This document shows positions 45,445 through 52,937 of a DNA stretch of 64,000 nt, piece after piece. A program made the translations under genes and the position numbers. This DNA is from Dehalococcoidia bacterium (GTDB taxonomy: Bacteria; Chloroflexota; Dehalococcoidia; E44-bin15): NCBI GenBank assembly GCA_041649635.1, contig JBAZMV010000001.1:186001-250000 (forward strand), read 5' to 3'. Under the pieces are notes generated by a model that saw nothing but the letters and a program-made list of their open reading frames with translations, did not search any database and was not told the origin of the DNA. Each line of letters starts with the position of its first letter. Positions within the stretch are counted from its first letter, which is position 1.

Positions 45445-46386
45445 ATGGTAGAGAATACCGATACCAATACTTTGAAACATCAGGAGCAAAACGACATATC
45501 CGAGGAAGAAACCAAAGAGTTGACTCGGAAAGGCACACGTAAGATAGCAGCCAAGACGCTTCCGGCAATCCTGGACGATCTTGATGAAAGCCTTACCATT
45601 ATAGCAAATGACCTTCGTATGGCTGAACAAGCGGCTAGAGACGCGGGAAAGTCCGCGGAGGCCGCAAAACAGGCCGCCCTTGACGCCGGATCACATGCGA
45701 ATGAGGCCAAAGCCGCTGTAGAGGATGTCCTCGCGGCATCAAATAATTTTGACGAATCCTCCAAAGAAGCCCTAGCCAAAGCGGGAGAAGCAAGCCGCGC
45801 TTCAGATGAAGCCAGGATAGCTGCAGAGGCCGCGTTGCTGGCAGCTCGGATGGAAGCGGACCGCGCTTCAAAAGCTCTGACTGAAGCTGAACAGGCAGCA
45901 CTTCTGGCAGGTTCATACGTGGATGAAGCCAAGTCTACCGGAGAGGATATAACAGCTAAAGCGAAAGATTTTGATGCTTCCTCCAAAGAAGCCATAGCCA
46001 AAATCGGGGAAGCAGGCCTTTATTCAGACGAGGCCAGGAAAGCAGCGGAGGCCGCGCTGCTGGCAGCGCAAGAGGAAGCGAACCGGGCTTCCAAAGCTAT
46101 GGAAGAGGCAAAACGGGCCGCCGCTGAAGCAGCCAGGATAGCTCAGGATATCGAGAGCAAGATTGCGCAAGCTGTGGGTGTAGCCGACAAAGTCGACGAT
46201 CTCAGTAAACAAACGGCTGAGATGATTGAAAAAGCGGCGGCGGAAGAAGAAGAAGCACGCGCGCGCATGCTGGATGCCGCCAAGGCGGTTTTAAAAAGCT
46301 TCCTTTCCTCGTGGCAGTTTGTCGTTATCGTATTGACGATTATTGTTATCGCGGTATTGATAGCTGTAGCCCTGCCCAGCATTTAA
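45445..46386 (+). CDS. Alanine-rich coiled-coil protein with C-terminal membrane anchor and tandem repeat
   Basis: A 313-residue protein. After an acidic N-terminus (1-60), residues 76-149 and 150-223 are two imperfect tandem units of exactly 74 residues (for example SSKEALAKAGEA / SSKEAIAKIGEA and ARIAAEAALLAA / ARKAAEAALLAA). They are Ala/Glu/Lys-rich and form long helices, followed by more coiled coil to about 280 and a transmembrane helix (WQFVVIVLTIIVIAVLIAVA). It may tether to the membrane and scaffold, like TolA- or apolipoprotein-like helices. No function is known to me. AAAAGGAG precedes the ATG. Confidence 0.7.
   Translation: MVENTDTNTLKHQEQNDISEEETKELTRKGTRKIAAKTLPAILDDLDESLTIIANDLRMAEQAARDAGKSAEAAKQAALDAGSHANEAKAAVEDVLAASNNFDESSKEALAKAGEASRASDEARIAAEAALLAARMEADRASKALTEAEQAALLAGSYVDEAKSTGEDITAKAKDFDASSKEAIAKIGEAGLYSDEARKAAEAALLAAQEEANRASKAMEEAKRAAAEAARIAQDIESKIAQAVGVADKVDDLSKQTAEMIEKAAAEEEEARARMLDAAKAVLKSFLSSWQFVVIVLTIIVIAVLIAVALPSI
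45670..46113 (+). repeat. Two tandem 222-base units
   Basis: Codons 76-149 (45670-45891) and 150-223 (45892-46113) encode the two 74-residue units of the coiled-coil gene; the units diverge at many bases but keep length and register. Confidence 0.75.
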
Positions 46387-46403
46387 TCGCCACCCGACCT
46401 GCT

Positions 46404-46862
46404 CTATCCTGCGGCAACTTTAATCCATAACAATGATATGCTGATGCCCAGAAATCCGCCCACAAAGACCTGCAGGGGAGAGTGTCCTATCAGTTCTTTC
46501 AGCTCACGGCCCAGCTCCTTAACGGGCCGCCTTTCCTGTATTTCTTTAATGACTCGATTCAGAACAACCGCTTGTTGTCCGACCGAGTGTCTCACCGTTG
46601 CGGCATCGTACATAACGATGAATGCCAGCACCACACAAATCCCGAACGCAACCGAATCGACACCCTCGACAAGCGCCACGGCGGTAGCCAACCCGGCGAC
46701 TAGCGCGGAATGAGAGCTCGGCATGCCGCCGCCGCTCACCAGATACCGCAGGTCAAGCTTCTTATTTTTCAACAGAAACAAAATTACTTTACACAGTTGC
46801 GCAACAGCCCAGCAAAGCAATGGAGCGATCAATATGTTATTATTTATAAGTTCATTAAACAT
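46404..46862 (-). CDS. DUF212 divergent PAP2-family membrane protein
   Basis: A 152-residue protein. The SGGGMPSSHSALVAGLAT motif (about 43-60), the RHSVGQQAVVLN stretch (about 90) and four hydrophobic segments match the DUF212 family, which is distantly related to PAP2 lipid phosphatases (the GMPSSHS His is kept). It may remove phosphate from lipid carriers. Convergent with the coiled-coil gene, from which it is 17 bases away. Confidence 0.9.
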   Translation of the reverse strand: MFNELINNNILIAPLLCWAVAQLCKVILFLLKNKKLDLRYLVSGGGMPSSHSALVAGLATAVALVEGVDSVAFGICVVLAFIVMYDAATVRHSVGQQAVVLNRVIKEIQERRPVKELGRELKELIGHSPLQVFVGGFLGISISLLWIKVAAG

Positions 46863-47178
46863 ATTTTTAGTCCGCTTCCAACCTTTATATCATAAAACAT
46901 TAAGAGGCCACTCCGTCTTATACGACTTCATACACGATATTGTCCCGGAAATTATACACCTAACACTCGATATCATAAAGGCAACGTAATTAAACGCCGT
47001 AAAGAAAGGTACCGCCGGGTCTTCGAGAACATAAGATGAAACGATAGCTGGTACATCCGATTAACGGTGAGTTAAACGTTCAGAAGTAATTATTAATATG
47101 AACTTTAGGCAACCCCAGTCTAAGCATGCGCGATACTATATTCGCGACCTTTGATATCTCTTATCGCCGCCCCGTCAA
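46863..47178. other. Intergenic region between glgP and the DUF212 gene
   Basis: About 316 bases with low GC and no supported gene, tRNA or clear hairpin. It probably contains the DUF212 promoter and the end of the glgP transcript; I see nothing further. Confidence 0.4.
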
Positions 47179-49725
47179 TCATCTCTGCCACAGTATTTGA
47201 ACTGCTTCCAGAGGGATACCGACTCCATCATATTTTGGTATCACCCTCGCCGTATAATCTGACGCAGGCCGGGTAGCTGATACCGCTGCAGTGTAGATGT
47301 AACCTCCGACGTTACCCACCAACTGTCGGCTTTGCTTCATCTCCTGCAATATCGGACTGCCGCCGTTTGGCCCATCCGCATAAAGCTCCACTCGAACTGC
47401 ATTCGGATCGATGTTGTTGAGATAGACCTGAACCTCAATAATATGCTGTTTGCCTCTGGTTTCCACCTTCACATCGCCGAAGCGCATCTCGTCCCATTCT
47501 TCTTCCAGCGAACGCCGCCAGCTAACTATATGACTGCCCGCCGCGCCTTTGCGCGCCGCCCGCGCACGATAGGATGCCGCAGATGGGAGGTAATGCTGCT
47601 CGGTGTATTCGCGCACCGAGCGATTTGCGGAGAATTGAGGTGTCAGCCGTGCCATGCTTTCCCGTATCCTGTGGACCCACCTTGTGGGGATGCCGTTCTT
47701 GTCTCTCGTATAGAACTCAGGGATAACCTCCCGCTCCAGCAGGTTATAGAGCGCTTCAGCCTCTACGGCATCACTATCGAGCCCTTCGCCGGGCTCGGCG
47801 CTGCCTCCCAACGCCCACCCCACCTCCGGCGTGTAGGCCTCGGCCCACCAGCCATCCAGCTCGGACAGATTAAGGCCTCCGTTCACAAGAACCTTCATGC
47901 CGCTGGTTCCGCTGGCCTCCCATAGATACTGCGGCGTGTTGATCCAGACATCTACACCCTGCACCAGATTCTCGGTCAAATGCATATCGTAATCGGAAAG
48001 AAATACCGCATGCCGGCGCACCTCGGGCTGACGTATGAAGCGAGTCCATTCCCGAATCATGTCCTGTCCCGCCTGATCCTTGGGATGGGCCTTGCCGGCG
48101 ATAATTAGTTGAACAGGGCGTTGAGGATCGGACAGCAAGCGGATCAGCCTCTGCGGATCACGCAATAGCAGATTCGGCCTCTTGTATGTTGCAAATCGGC
48201 GCGCGAAACCAAGCGTCAATGCATTCGGGTCAAACAGGTGCTTTATATAATCAATGATATCGGACGACGCGCCCGTCTTAGTGATCTGCCGCGTCAGCCG
48301 TTCACGGGCATATTCAACAAGCGCACTGCGCACCTCGGCGCGGAATTGCCATATCCTGGCATCGGAGATGCGGCGGATATTCTCGCCCACGTTATCCATC
48401 GTCCCCAGCCAGCGATCTTTTCCACAGGCCTCGGTCCAGAGATCGTCGGCCTCGGGCGAATCCCATGTAGACGTGTGGACCCCGTTTGTAACGTGACCGA
48501 CGGGCACTTCTTCCACCGGCCAGCGGGGGAACAGAGGCGCAAAGATACGACGGCTCACCTTTCCATGCAAGCGGCTTACGCCGTTTACCGAGCCGCTGCC
48601 CCGCATAGCCAGATAAGCCATATTGAACGGTTCCGATAAGTCATCGGGGTTCCGTCTGCCGAGCGCAAGCAAATCTCTGGTTGAGATACCGAGCCTTTCC
48701 TGGGCATACCAGCCGAGGTATTGATCGATAAGACCCGGAGCGAAACGGTCAAATCCGGCAGCTACCGGTGTGTGAGTGGTGAATAGATTACCGGCCCGCG
48801 TGGCAGCCAATGCTACTTCAAAAGGCTGGCCTGTATCTTCCATGAAATTTCTGGCGCGTTCCAGCACAGCGAAGGCGGCATGCCCTTCGTTCAGGTGGCA
48901 GACCTCCGGATGGATGCCAAGCGCACGGAGCAACCGCCATCCTCCGATCCCGAGCATAAGCTCCTGTTTAAGCCGCAACTCCGACCCGCCCCCGTAAAGC
49001 TCACTAGTAATTCCCCTATGAGCCGGGTAATTAGCGGCGTCATTGGTGTCCAGCAGGAAAAGTTTCACCCTGCCGACCTGTACCTGCCAGGCACGCAGCC
49101 ACACCGAATAACCCGGCAGCTTAACTTCCAGCCGCAACCACTCCCCGTCCGGTTTTCGCAAAGGTACGATCGGCAACTGTCCGGGGTCGTTATAGGGGAA
49201 GAGAGCCTGTTGCGCCCCATCTTTGTCGATAACCTGTCGAAAATAGCCTTGCTGATAGAGCAGCCCTACACCGACAACGGGCACGCCCAGGTCGCTGGCC
49301 GCTTTTAGCTGATCGCCGGCCACATTACCAAGTCCGCCCGAATATATGGGCAGGGCTTCGCTAAGCATGAATTCCATGCAGAAATAAGCTACACAGGTCA
49401 AAGGAGATTTCTGATGATTCTGCTGAAACCACTCGGGCTCCTCCGACTTGCGGCGTTTGAGTTCTAAAAGCTCGGCCACTTCTTTGCGAAATTCGGTCGT
49501 AGCGAACAGATTTTCAAGTTTATCCCGCGAAACCGCCTGTAAAACAGCCCATGGATTTTGCGTCAGTCTCCACAGTTCCGAATCAAGTTCTCTCCAGACC
49601 CTGTCGCCGTAATGGCTCCAGGACCATCGCATATCCAGGGCAAGCTCAGCCAGAGAATCGAACCCTTTTACTTCCGAATGCATAAAAGAGCACATGGTAT
49701 CGCCGACATATGTTTGCTTGTCCAT
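47179..49725 (-). CDS. glgP: Alpha-glucan phosphorylase
   Basis: An 848-residue enzyme that releases glucose-1-phosphate from glycogen or maltodextrin. The PLP lysine lies in EASGTSGMKVLVNGG (about residue 602). It has the long-type beginning with DUF3417 helices (FDSLAELALDMRWSWSHYGDRVW) and the DVWINTPQYLWE segment of the archaeal/bacterial 'GlgP' family 35. A C-terminal domain ends in AVQILWQR. Start at 49725 follows GAGGGG. The promoter at 49886-49914 is separated from it by 160 bases. Confidence 0.95.
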   Translation of the reverse strand: MDKQTYVGDTMCSFMHSEVKGFDSLAELALDMRWSWSHYGDRVWRELDSELWRLTQNPWAVLQAVSRDKLENLFATTEFRKEVAELLELKRRKSEEPEWFQQNHQKSPLTCVAYFCMEFMLSEALPIYSGGLGNVAGDQLKAASDLGVPVVGVGLLYQQGYFRQVIDKDGAQQALFPYNDPGQLPIVPLRKPDGEWLRLEVKLPGYSVWLRAWQVQVGRVKLFLLDTNDAANYPAHRGITSELYGGGSELRLKQELMLGIGGWRLLRALGIHPEVCHLNEGHAAFAVLERARNFMEDTGQPFEVALAATRAGNLFTTHTPVAAGFDRFAPGLIDQYLGWYAQERLGISTRDLLALGRRNPDDLSEPFNMAYLAMRGSGSVNGVSRLHGKVSRRIFAPLFPRWPVEEVPVGHVTNGVHTSTWDSPEADDLWTEACGKDRWLGTMDNVGENIRRISDARIWQFRAEVRSALVEYARERLTRQITKTGASSDIIDYIKHLFDPNALTLGFARRFATYKRPNLLLRDPQRLIRLLSDPQRPVQLIIAGKAHPKDQAGQDMIREWTRFIRQPEVRRHAVFLSDYDMHLTENLVQGVDVWINTPQYLWEASGTSGMKVLVNGGLNLSELDGWWAEAYTPEVGWALGGSAEPGEGLDSDAVEAEALYNLLEREVIPEFYTRDKNGIPTRWVHRIRESMARLTPQFSANRSVREYTEQHYLPSAASYRARAARKGAAGSHIVSWRRSLEEEWDEMRFGDVKVETRGKQHIIEVQVYLNNIDPNAVRVELYADGPNGGSPILQEMKQSRQLVGNVGGYIYTAAVSATRPASDYTARVIPKYDGVGIPLEAVQILWQR

Positions 49726-49885
49726 TGTCACCCCTCAAGGTTTCTTATTAATGGAAATTACAATTGCGTCGATGAAGATCTTCTGGCTTCTCTAATGATT
49801 TTTAATCAGACGATTTGACCTGCCCCCGGTAGCTTTACACTTACATAGACTCAAGTTACCCATTTCTTGATAAGCAGGTAGGAAT

Positions 49886-49914
49886 ACTCTAATGTTGAGG
49901 GTATTATTTGTCAA
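49886..49914 (-). promoter_or_regulatory. Probable glgP promoter
   Basis: TTGACA (49914-49909), a 17-base spacer and TAGAGT (49891-49886) on the minus strand. The same GGAATACTCTAAT stretch reappears at 52153-52166 near a second tRNA-tail-like repeat. Confidence 0.55.
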
Positions 49915-49957
49915 GCACGACAACCGTAAATCTGAAGCTAACTCATACGCAAGCAAC

Positions 49958-50000
49958 ACTTTGGTACCCCCAAGTGACGCGAGTTCGAACGTTTGAACTA
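49958..50000. repeat. tRNA-tail-like repeat, copy 1
   Basis: ACTTTGGTACCCCCAAG (49958-49974) and GAGTTCGAACGTTTGAAC (49981-49998). Read on the minus strand, it ends CTTGGGGGTACCA, with the TTCGAAC loop of a T-arm ahead of it, like the last part of a tRNA gene. Confidence 0.7.
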
Positions 50001-50099
50001 TGTCTAACGTATGAGAGGTGAATAATTGATGAGGTTAAAGATCAAATTGACGTAGAACTTGGTATAATGATGGATACCGCAATCGGGTTGAGGTGTAAG

Positions 50100-52049
50100 A
50101 TGAACGGACAACAAGCTATGTTGAGAGAACTCTTCAGACCGGTAAAGATAAATCATATGGAATTAAAGAACCGTATCGTTATGCCCGCTATGACCACCAT
50201 CATGGGAAATTCCGACGGCACGGTCAGTGATAAATTTATCGAATACTATACCGCCAGGGCTAGAGGGGGCGCAGCCCTGATCATAGCGGAAACCGTTGAC
50301 GTGCATCCTTACACACACAATCTCCCCCTGGGAGACAGAGGATTTACCGCTATCTACGATGATAGATTCATCCCCGGTCTCAGGCGTTTTACCGACAGCA
50401 TACATACCGCCGGCGCCAAAGTTTGCGTGCAGCTTCAGCACAGCGGCCGCGCAATGATCATGTTGGACCAATCCCAACCACCCCTGGCTCCATCAGCTAT
50501 CCCGCATCCGGGGGGCGCAACGCCCAGAGCGCTCACTATCAGCGAAATTGAAGAGCTGGCGCAGGCCTTCGGCGCCGCGGCAGGCCGGGCCAAGGCTGCG
50601 GGATTCGATGCGGTAGAGATACACGGAGGCCACGGATATCTCATCGCCCAGTTCATGTCAGCCTATTCGAACCGCCGCAGCGACAAGTACGGCGGCGATC
50701 TAATGGGAAGGCTTCGCTTCCCGATGGAGGTACTGAGTTCGGTACGAAAGAGCGTAGGCCCCGATTTCCCGATCATCTTCCGCCTCAGCGCTGATGAGAG
50801 GGTTCCCGGCGGGCGCGGCGTGCTGGAATCGGCGGCCATGGCACCGTATCTGGAAAGGGCGGGGTCCGATTGCCTCAGCATCACTACAGGCATGCATTTC
50901 ACTATATATTACACAGTTCCATCGATGAGTCTGCCCAAAGGCCTCAATGCAGAGGCTGCGGCGCAGGTGAAAGCCGCTGTTAACGTGCCGGTAATCGTAG
51001 CAGGCCGTCTTAATGATCCAGTCTTAGCCGAATCGGTGCTGGCCCGGGGACAGGCGGACCTGATAGCCATCGGGCGCGGCTTGATAGCCGATCCTGAGTT
51101 GCCCAACAAGCTGAGAGAAGGAGACTGGAATGACATCAGACCGTGCATCGCCTGCAACCAGGGCTGCATAGGCGCTCTCAGCGTCGGTTTCCCGTTCTCC
51201 TGCCTGGTGAACCCGGAGGCCGGCCGTGAACGCGAGATGGAACTCAAAACCGCATCGCGGTCAAGAAAGGTATTGGTAGTCGGCGGCGGCCCGGCAGGCA
51301 TGGAAGCCGCCAGAACAGCTGCCCTGCGGGGGCACAATGTCACACTCTATGAGAAAGATGATCATCTGGGCGGACAATTCCATACAGCATCTCTACCCCC
51401 GTCGAAACAAGATATATCCCAATACCTCAATCACATGGAGAACCAGTTGCATAAGACGGGAGTGAAGGTTGTCCTGGGACAGCCTCTGACCGCTACGAAG
51501 GTGACTGAGGACAGACCGGATGTTCTGGTGATTGCCACAGGCAGCCGTCCTTTTATTCCGAAGCTGCCCGGCGTGGAGCAGAAGAACGTGGTGACAGCCG
51601 CGGATGTCCTGACAGGGAAGGGCGCAGCCGGACAGAAGGTGCTGGTGGCCGGAGGCGGGCTCGTAGGTTGTGAGACCGCTCTGTTCCTGGATGCGTTGGG
51701 CAAGAATGTCACTATTGTAGAGATGCTGCCGGAAGTAGCTGCCGATCTGATTACGGTTCCTAGAGAGGCGCTGAACCGCAAGCTGAGCGAAACACACGTG
51801 ACCGTCTTAACATCCGCGACGATTGTGGAGTTCACCGGCGATGGAGTCATCGTAGAACGCAACGGACGCCGTGAGAACATAGGCGGCATGGACACGATTA
51901 TCTTAGCTATGGGTATGGTTTCGGTCAATGAACTGGCTAATGAAGTCAAAGATAGAGTACCTGAAATCCATGTGATCGGCGATGCCGAGCGGCCACTGAA
52001 GGCGATGGACGCTATTGCAGCCGGCGCCAGTATTGGCAGACAGATATAG
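50100..52049 (+). CDS. 2,4-dienoyl-CoA reductase-type FeS/FMN/FAD oxidoreductase
   Basis: A 649-residue enzyme of the old yellow enzyme/2,4-dienoyl-CoA reductase family. The N-terminal FMN barrel (LRELFRPVKIN, the AEIHGGHGYLIAQFMSAYSN segment near 180) is followed by the 4Fe-4S cluster motif CIACNQGCIG plus a further Cys (about 347-377) and by a C-terminal NAD(P)/FAD domain (VLVVGGGPAGMEAA at about 395, VLVAGGGLVGCETA at about 520). It transfers electrons from NAD(P)H to an unsaturated substrate. The start is ATG 50100 with GAGGTG upstream; 50118 is possible. Confidence 0.92.
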   Translation: MNGQQAMLRELFRPVKINHMELKNRIVMPAMTTIMGNSDGTVSDKFIEYYTARARGGAALIIAETVDVHPYTHNLPLGDRGFTAIYDDRFIPGLRRFTDSIHTAGAKVCVQLQHSGRAMIMLDQSQPPLAPSAIPHPGGATPRALTISEIEELAQAFGAAAGRAKAAGFDAVEIHGGHGYLIAQFMSAYSNRRSDKYGGDLMGRLRFPMEVLSSVRKSVGPDFPIIFRLSADERVPGGRGVLESAAMAPYLERAGSDCLSITTGMHFTIYYTVPSMSLPKGLNAEAAAQVKAAVNVPVIVAGRLNDPVLAESVLARGQADLIAIGRGLIADPELPNKLREGDWNDIRPCIACNQGCIGALSVGFPFSCLVNPEAGREREMELKTASRSRKVLVVGGGPAGMEAARTAALRGHNVTLYEKDDHLGGQFHTASLPPSKQDISQYLNHMENQLHKTGVKVVLGQPLTATKVTEDRPDVLVIATGSRPFIPKLPGVEQKNVVTAADVLTGKGAAGQKVLVAGGGLVGCETALFLDALGKNVTIVEMLPEVAADLITVPREALNRKLSETHVTVLTSATIVEFTGDGVIVERNGRRENIGGMDTIILAMGMVSVNELANEVKDRVPEIHVIGDAERPLKAMDAIAAGASIGRQI

Positions 52050-52110
52050 CAATAGCTGTATTGATCCTTGGCTTTTTATTTATTACCGTTACAACAGAGG
52101 CTATTGTATT

Positions 52111-52149
52111 GTGGTACCCCCAAGTGTGAGAGGCTCGAACGTTCAGACC
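52111..52149. repeat. tRNA-tail-like repeat, copy 2
   Basis: GTGGTACCCCCAAGTGTGAG and AGGCTCGAACGTTCAG. It is similar to copies at 49958 and 55591. The downstream ATACTCTAATACCAGAG resembles the -10 region of the glgP promoter. Confidence 0.65.
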
Positions 52150-52329
52150 ATACGGGAATACTCTAATACCAGAGTTGAGTATTTATTAAGTTATATCAGC
52201 GGGGACAGCCTGCCATACTTCTCCCGCCGGAGCCATTTTTGGTGACGGACGTGCCTGTATTCTCTCCGTTTGTAAGGGAGACCGGCCCGTCGGCCATATC
52301 CAAGGTGATGATCTGGTCGCCGCTGGCCT

Positions 52330-52515
52330 CTATTTTTTGTCGGTCAATACCAACCAAAGCGCATGGATAATGCCGCCTAACCAAACCAGCAAGAAGCACA
52401 AGACGAGATTAATCCAGAAATGTAGAGAGAGTCCGACCTGTAAGAATGCCGCTACCGGCGGTAGAAATATGCAAAGAATTATTTTTACAATCCACATGGT
52501 ATCCTTGTTCTTCAT
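52330..52515 (-). CDS. YqaE/Pmp3 (UPF0057) small membrane protein
   Basis: A 61-residue protein with two membrane helices: IVKIILCIFLPPVAAFLQVG with the conserved FLPP and LHFWINLVLCFLLVWLGGI ending near HALW. It is a member of the Pmp3/YqaE family, which is linked to membrane potential and salt or pH stress. GGAGGGTAG precedes the ATG. A consensus promoter lies upstream (52545-52573). Confidence 0.93.
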   Translation of the reverse strand: MKNKDTMWIVKIILCIFLPPVAAFLQVGLSLHFWINLVLCFLLVWLGGIIHALWLVLTDKK

Positions 52516-52544
52516 GTCTACCCTCCTCTTTAAAATGATTCTGC

Positions 52545-52573
52545 ATTATAAATCGAGTAATACCTAGTGTCAA
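52545..52573 (-). promoter_or_regulatory. Consensus sigma-70 promoter of the YqaE gene
   Basis: TTGACA (52573-52568), a 17-base spacer and TATAAT (52550-52545) on the minus strand, 30 bases ahead of the ATG. Both hexamers are perfect, so strong constitutive expression is expected. Confidence 0.88.
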
Positions 52574-52591
52574 ATCTTGTCAGCGGATTTC

Positions 52592-52753
52592 TTAGTCTCC
52601 TTCCACATACCCGCTACCATTACACACCGGACACTGGTCGGTCTGGCGCACGCCGTATACGGGCGGAAGGCCCCTCTCAGAAGCGGAAGGTCCTTTCCGC
52701 CTGATCTCGCCTGTTCCCTGGCAATTTGGGCATAATACCGGATTCTTAATCAT
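52592..52753 (-). CDS. Short DnaJ-type zinc motif protein
   Basis: A 53-residue protein with two C-x-x-C-x-G-x-G modules (CPNCQGTG and CPVCNGSG), which bind one zinc together. The ATG at 52753 is preferred over an upstream start that would add hydrophobic residues unrelated to the motif; there is no strong ribosome site. It resembles half of the protein at 41526-41774. Confidence 0.6.
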   Translation of the reverse strand: MIKNPVLCPNCQGTGEIRRKGPSASERGLPPVYGVRQTDQCPVCNGSGYVEGD

Positions 52754-52790
52754 TACTATATTTGTGCAAAGTACAGAAGTCGCGAGTGAA

Positions 52791-52838
52791 TTAGCTAGGG
52801 AAAATTCTACACCCAAGCGGCGGAGGTTCGAACGAGTG
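52791..52838. repeat. Att-like copy of the tRNA-Glu 3' flank
   Basis: 52791-52817 matches 57147-57173 (the tRNA-Glu end and flank) in 24 of 27 bases in the same orientation, as judged by eye. It is followed by AGGTTCGAAC, as in the tRNA-tail-like repeats. It marks the left edge of a 4.4 kb segment with three exported-protein genes. Confidence 0.65.
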
Positions 52839-52937
52839 ATCTAACAGATACGAGGTAGAATTCAACCTCTTCATCTATAGCAAGTGAGACAGGAAATAGC
52901 TAAGGACGTAACGGACCTATTAGCAACCAAACCTGCA

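Noticed and set aside
49958..50000. A tRNA gene
   Set aside because: Only the T-loop-like and acceptor-like parts exist; no anticodon arm or pairing acceptor strand can be folded.
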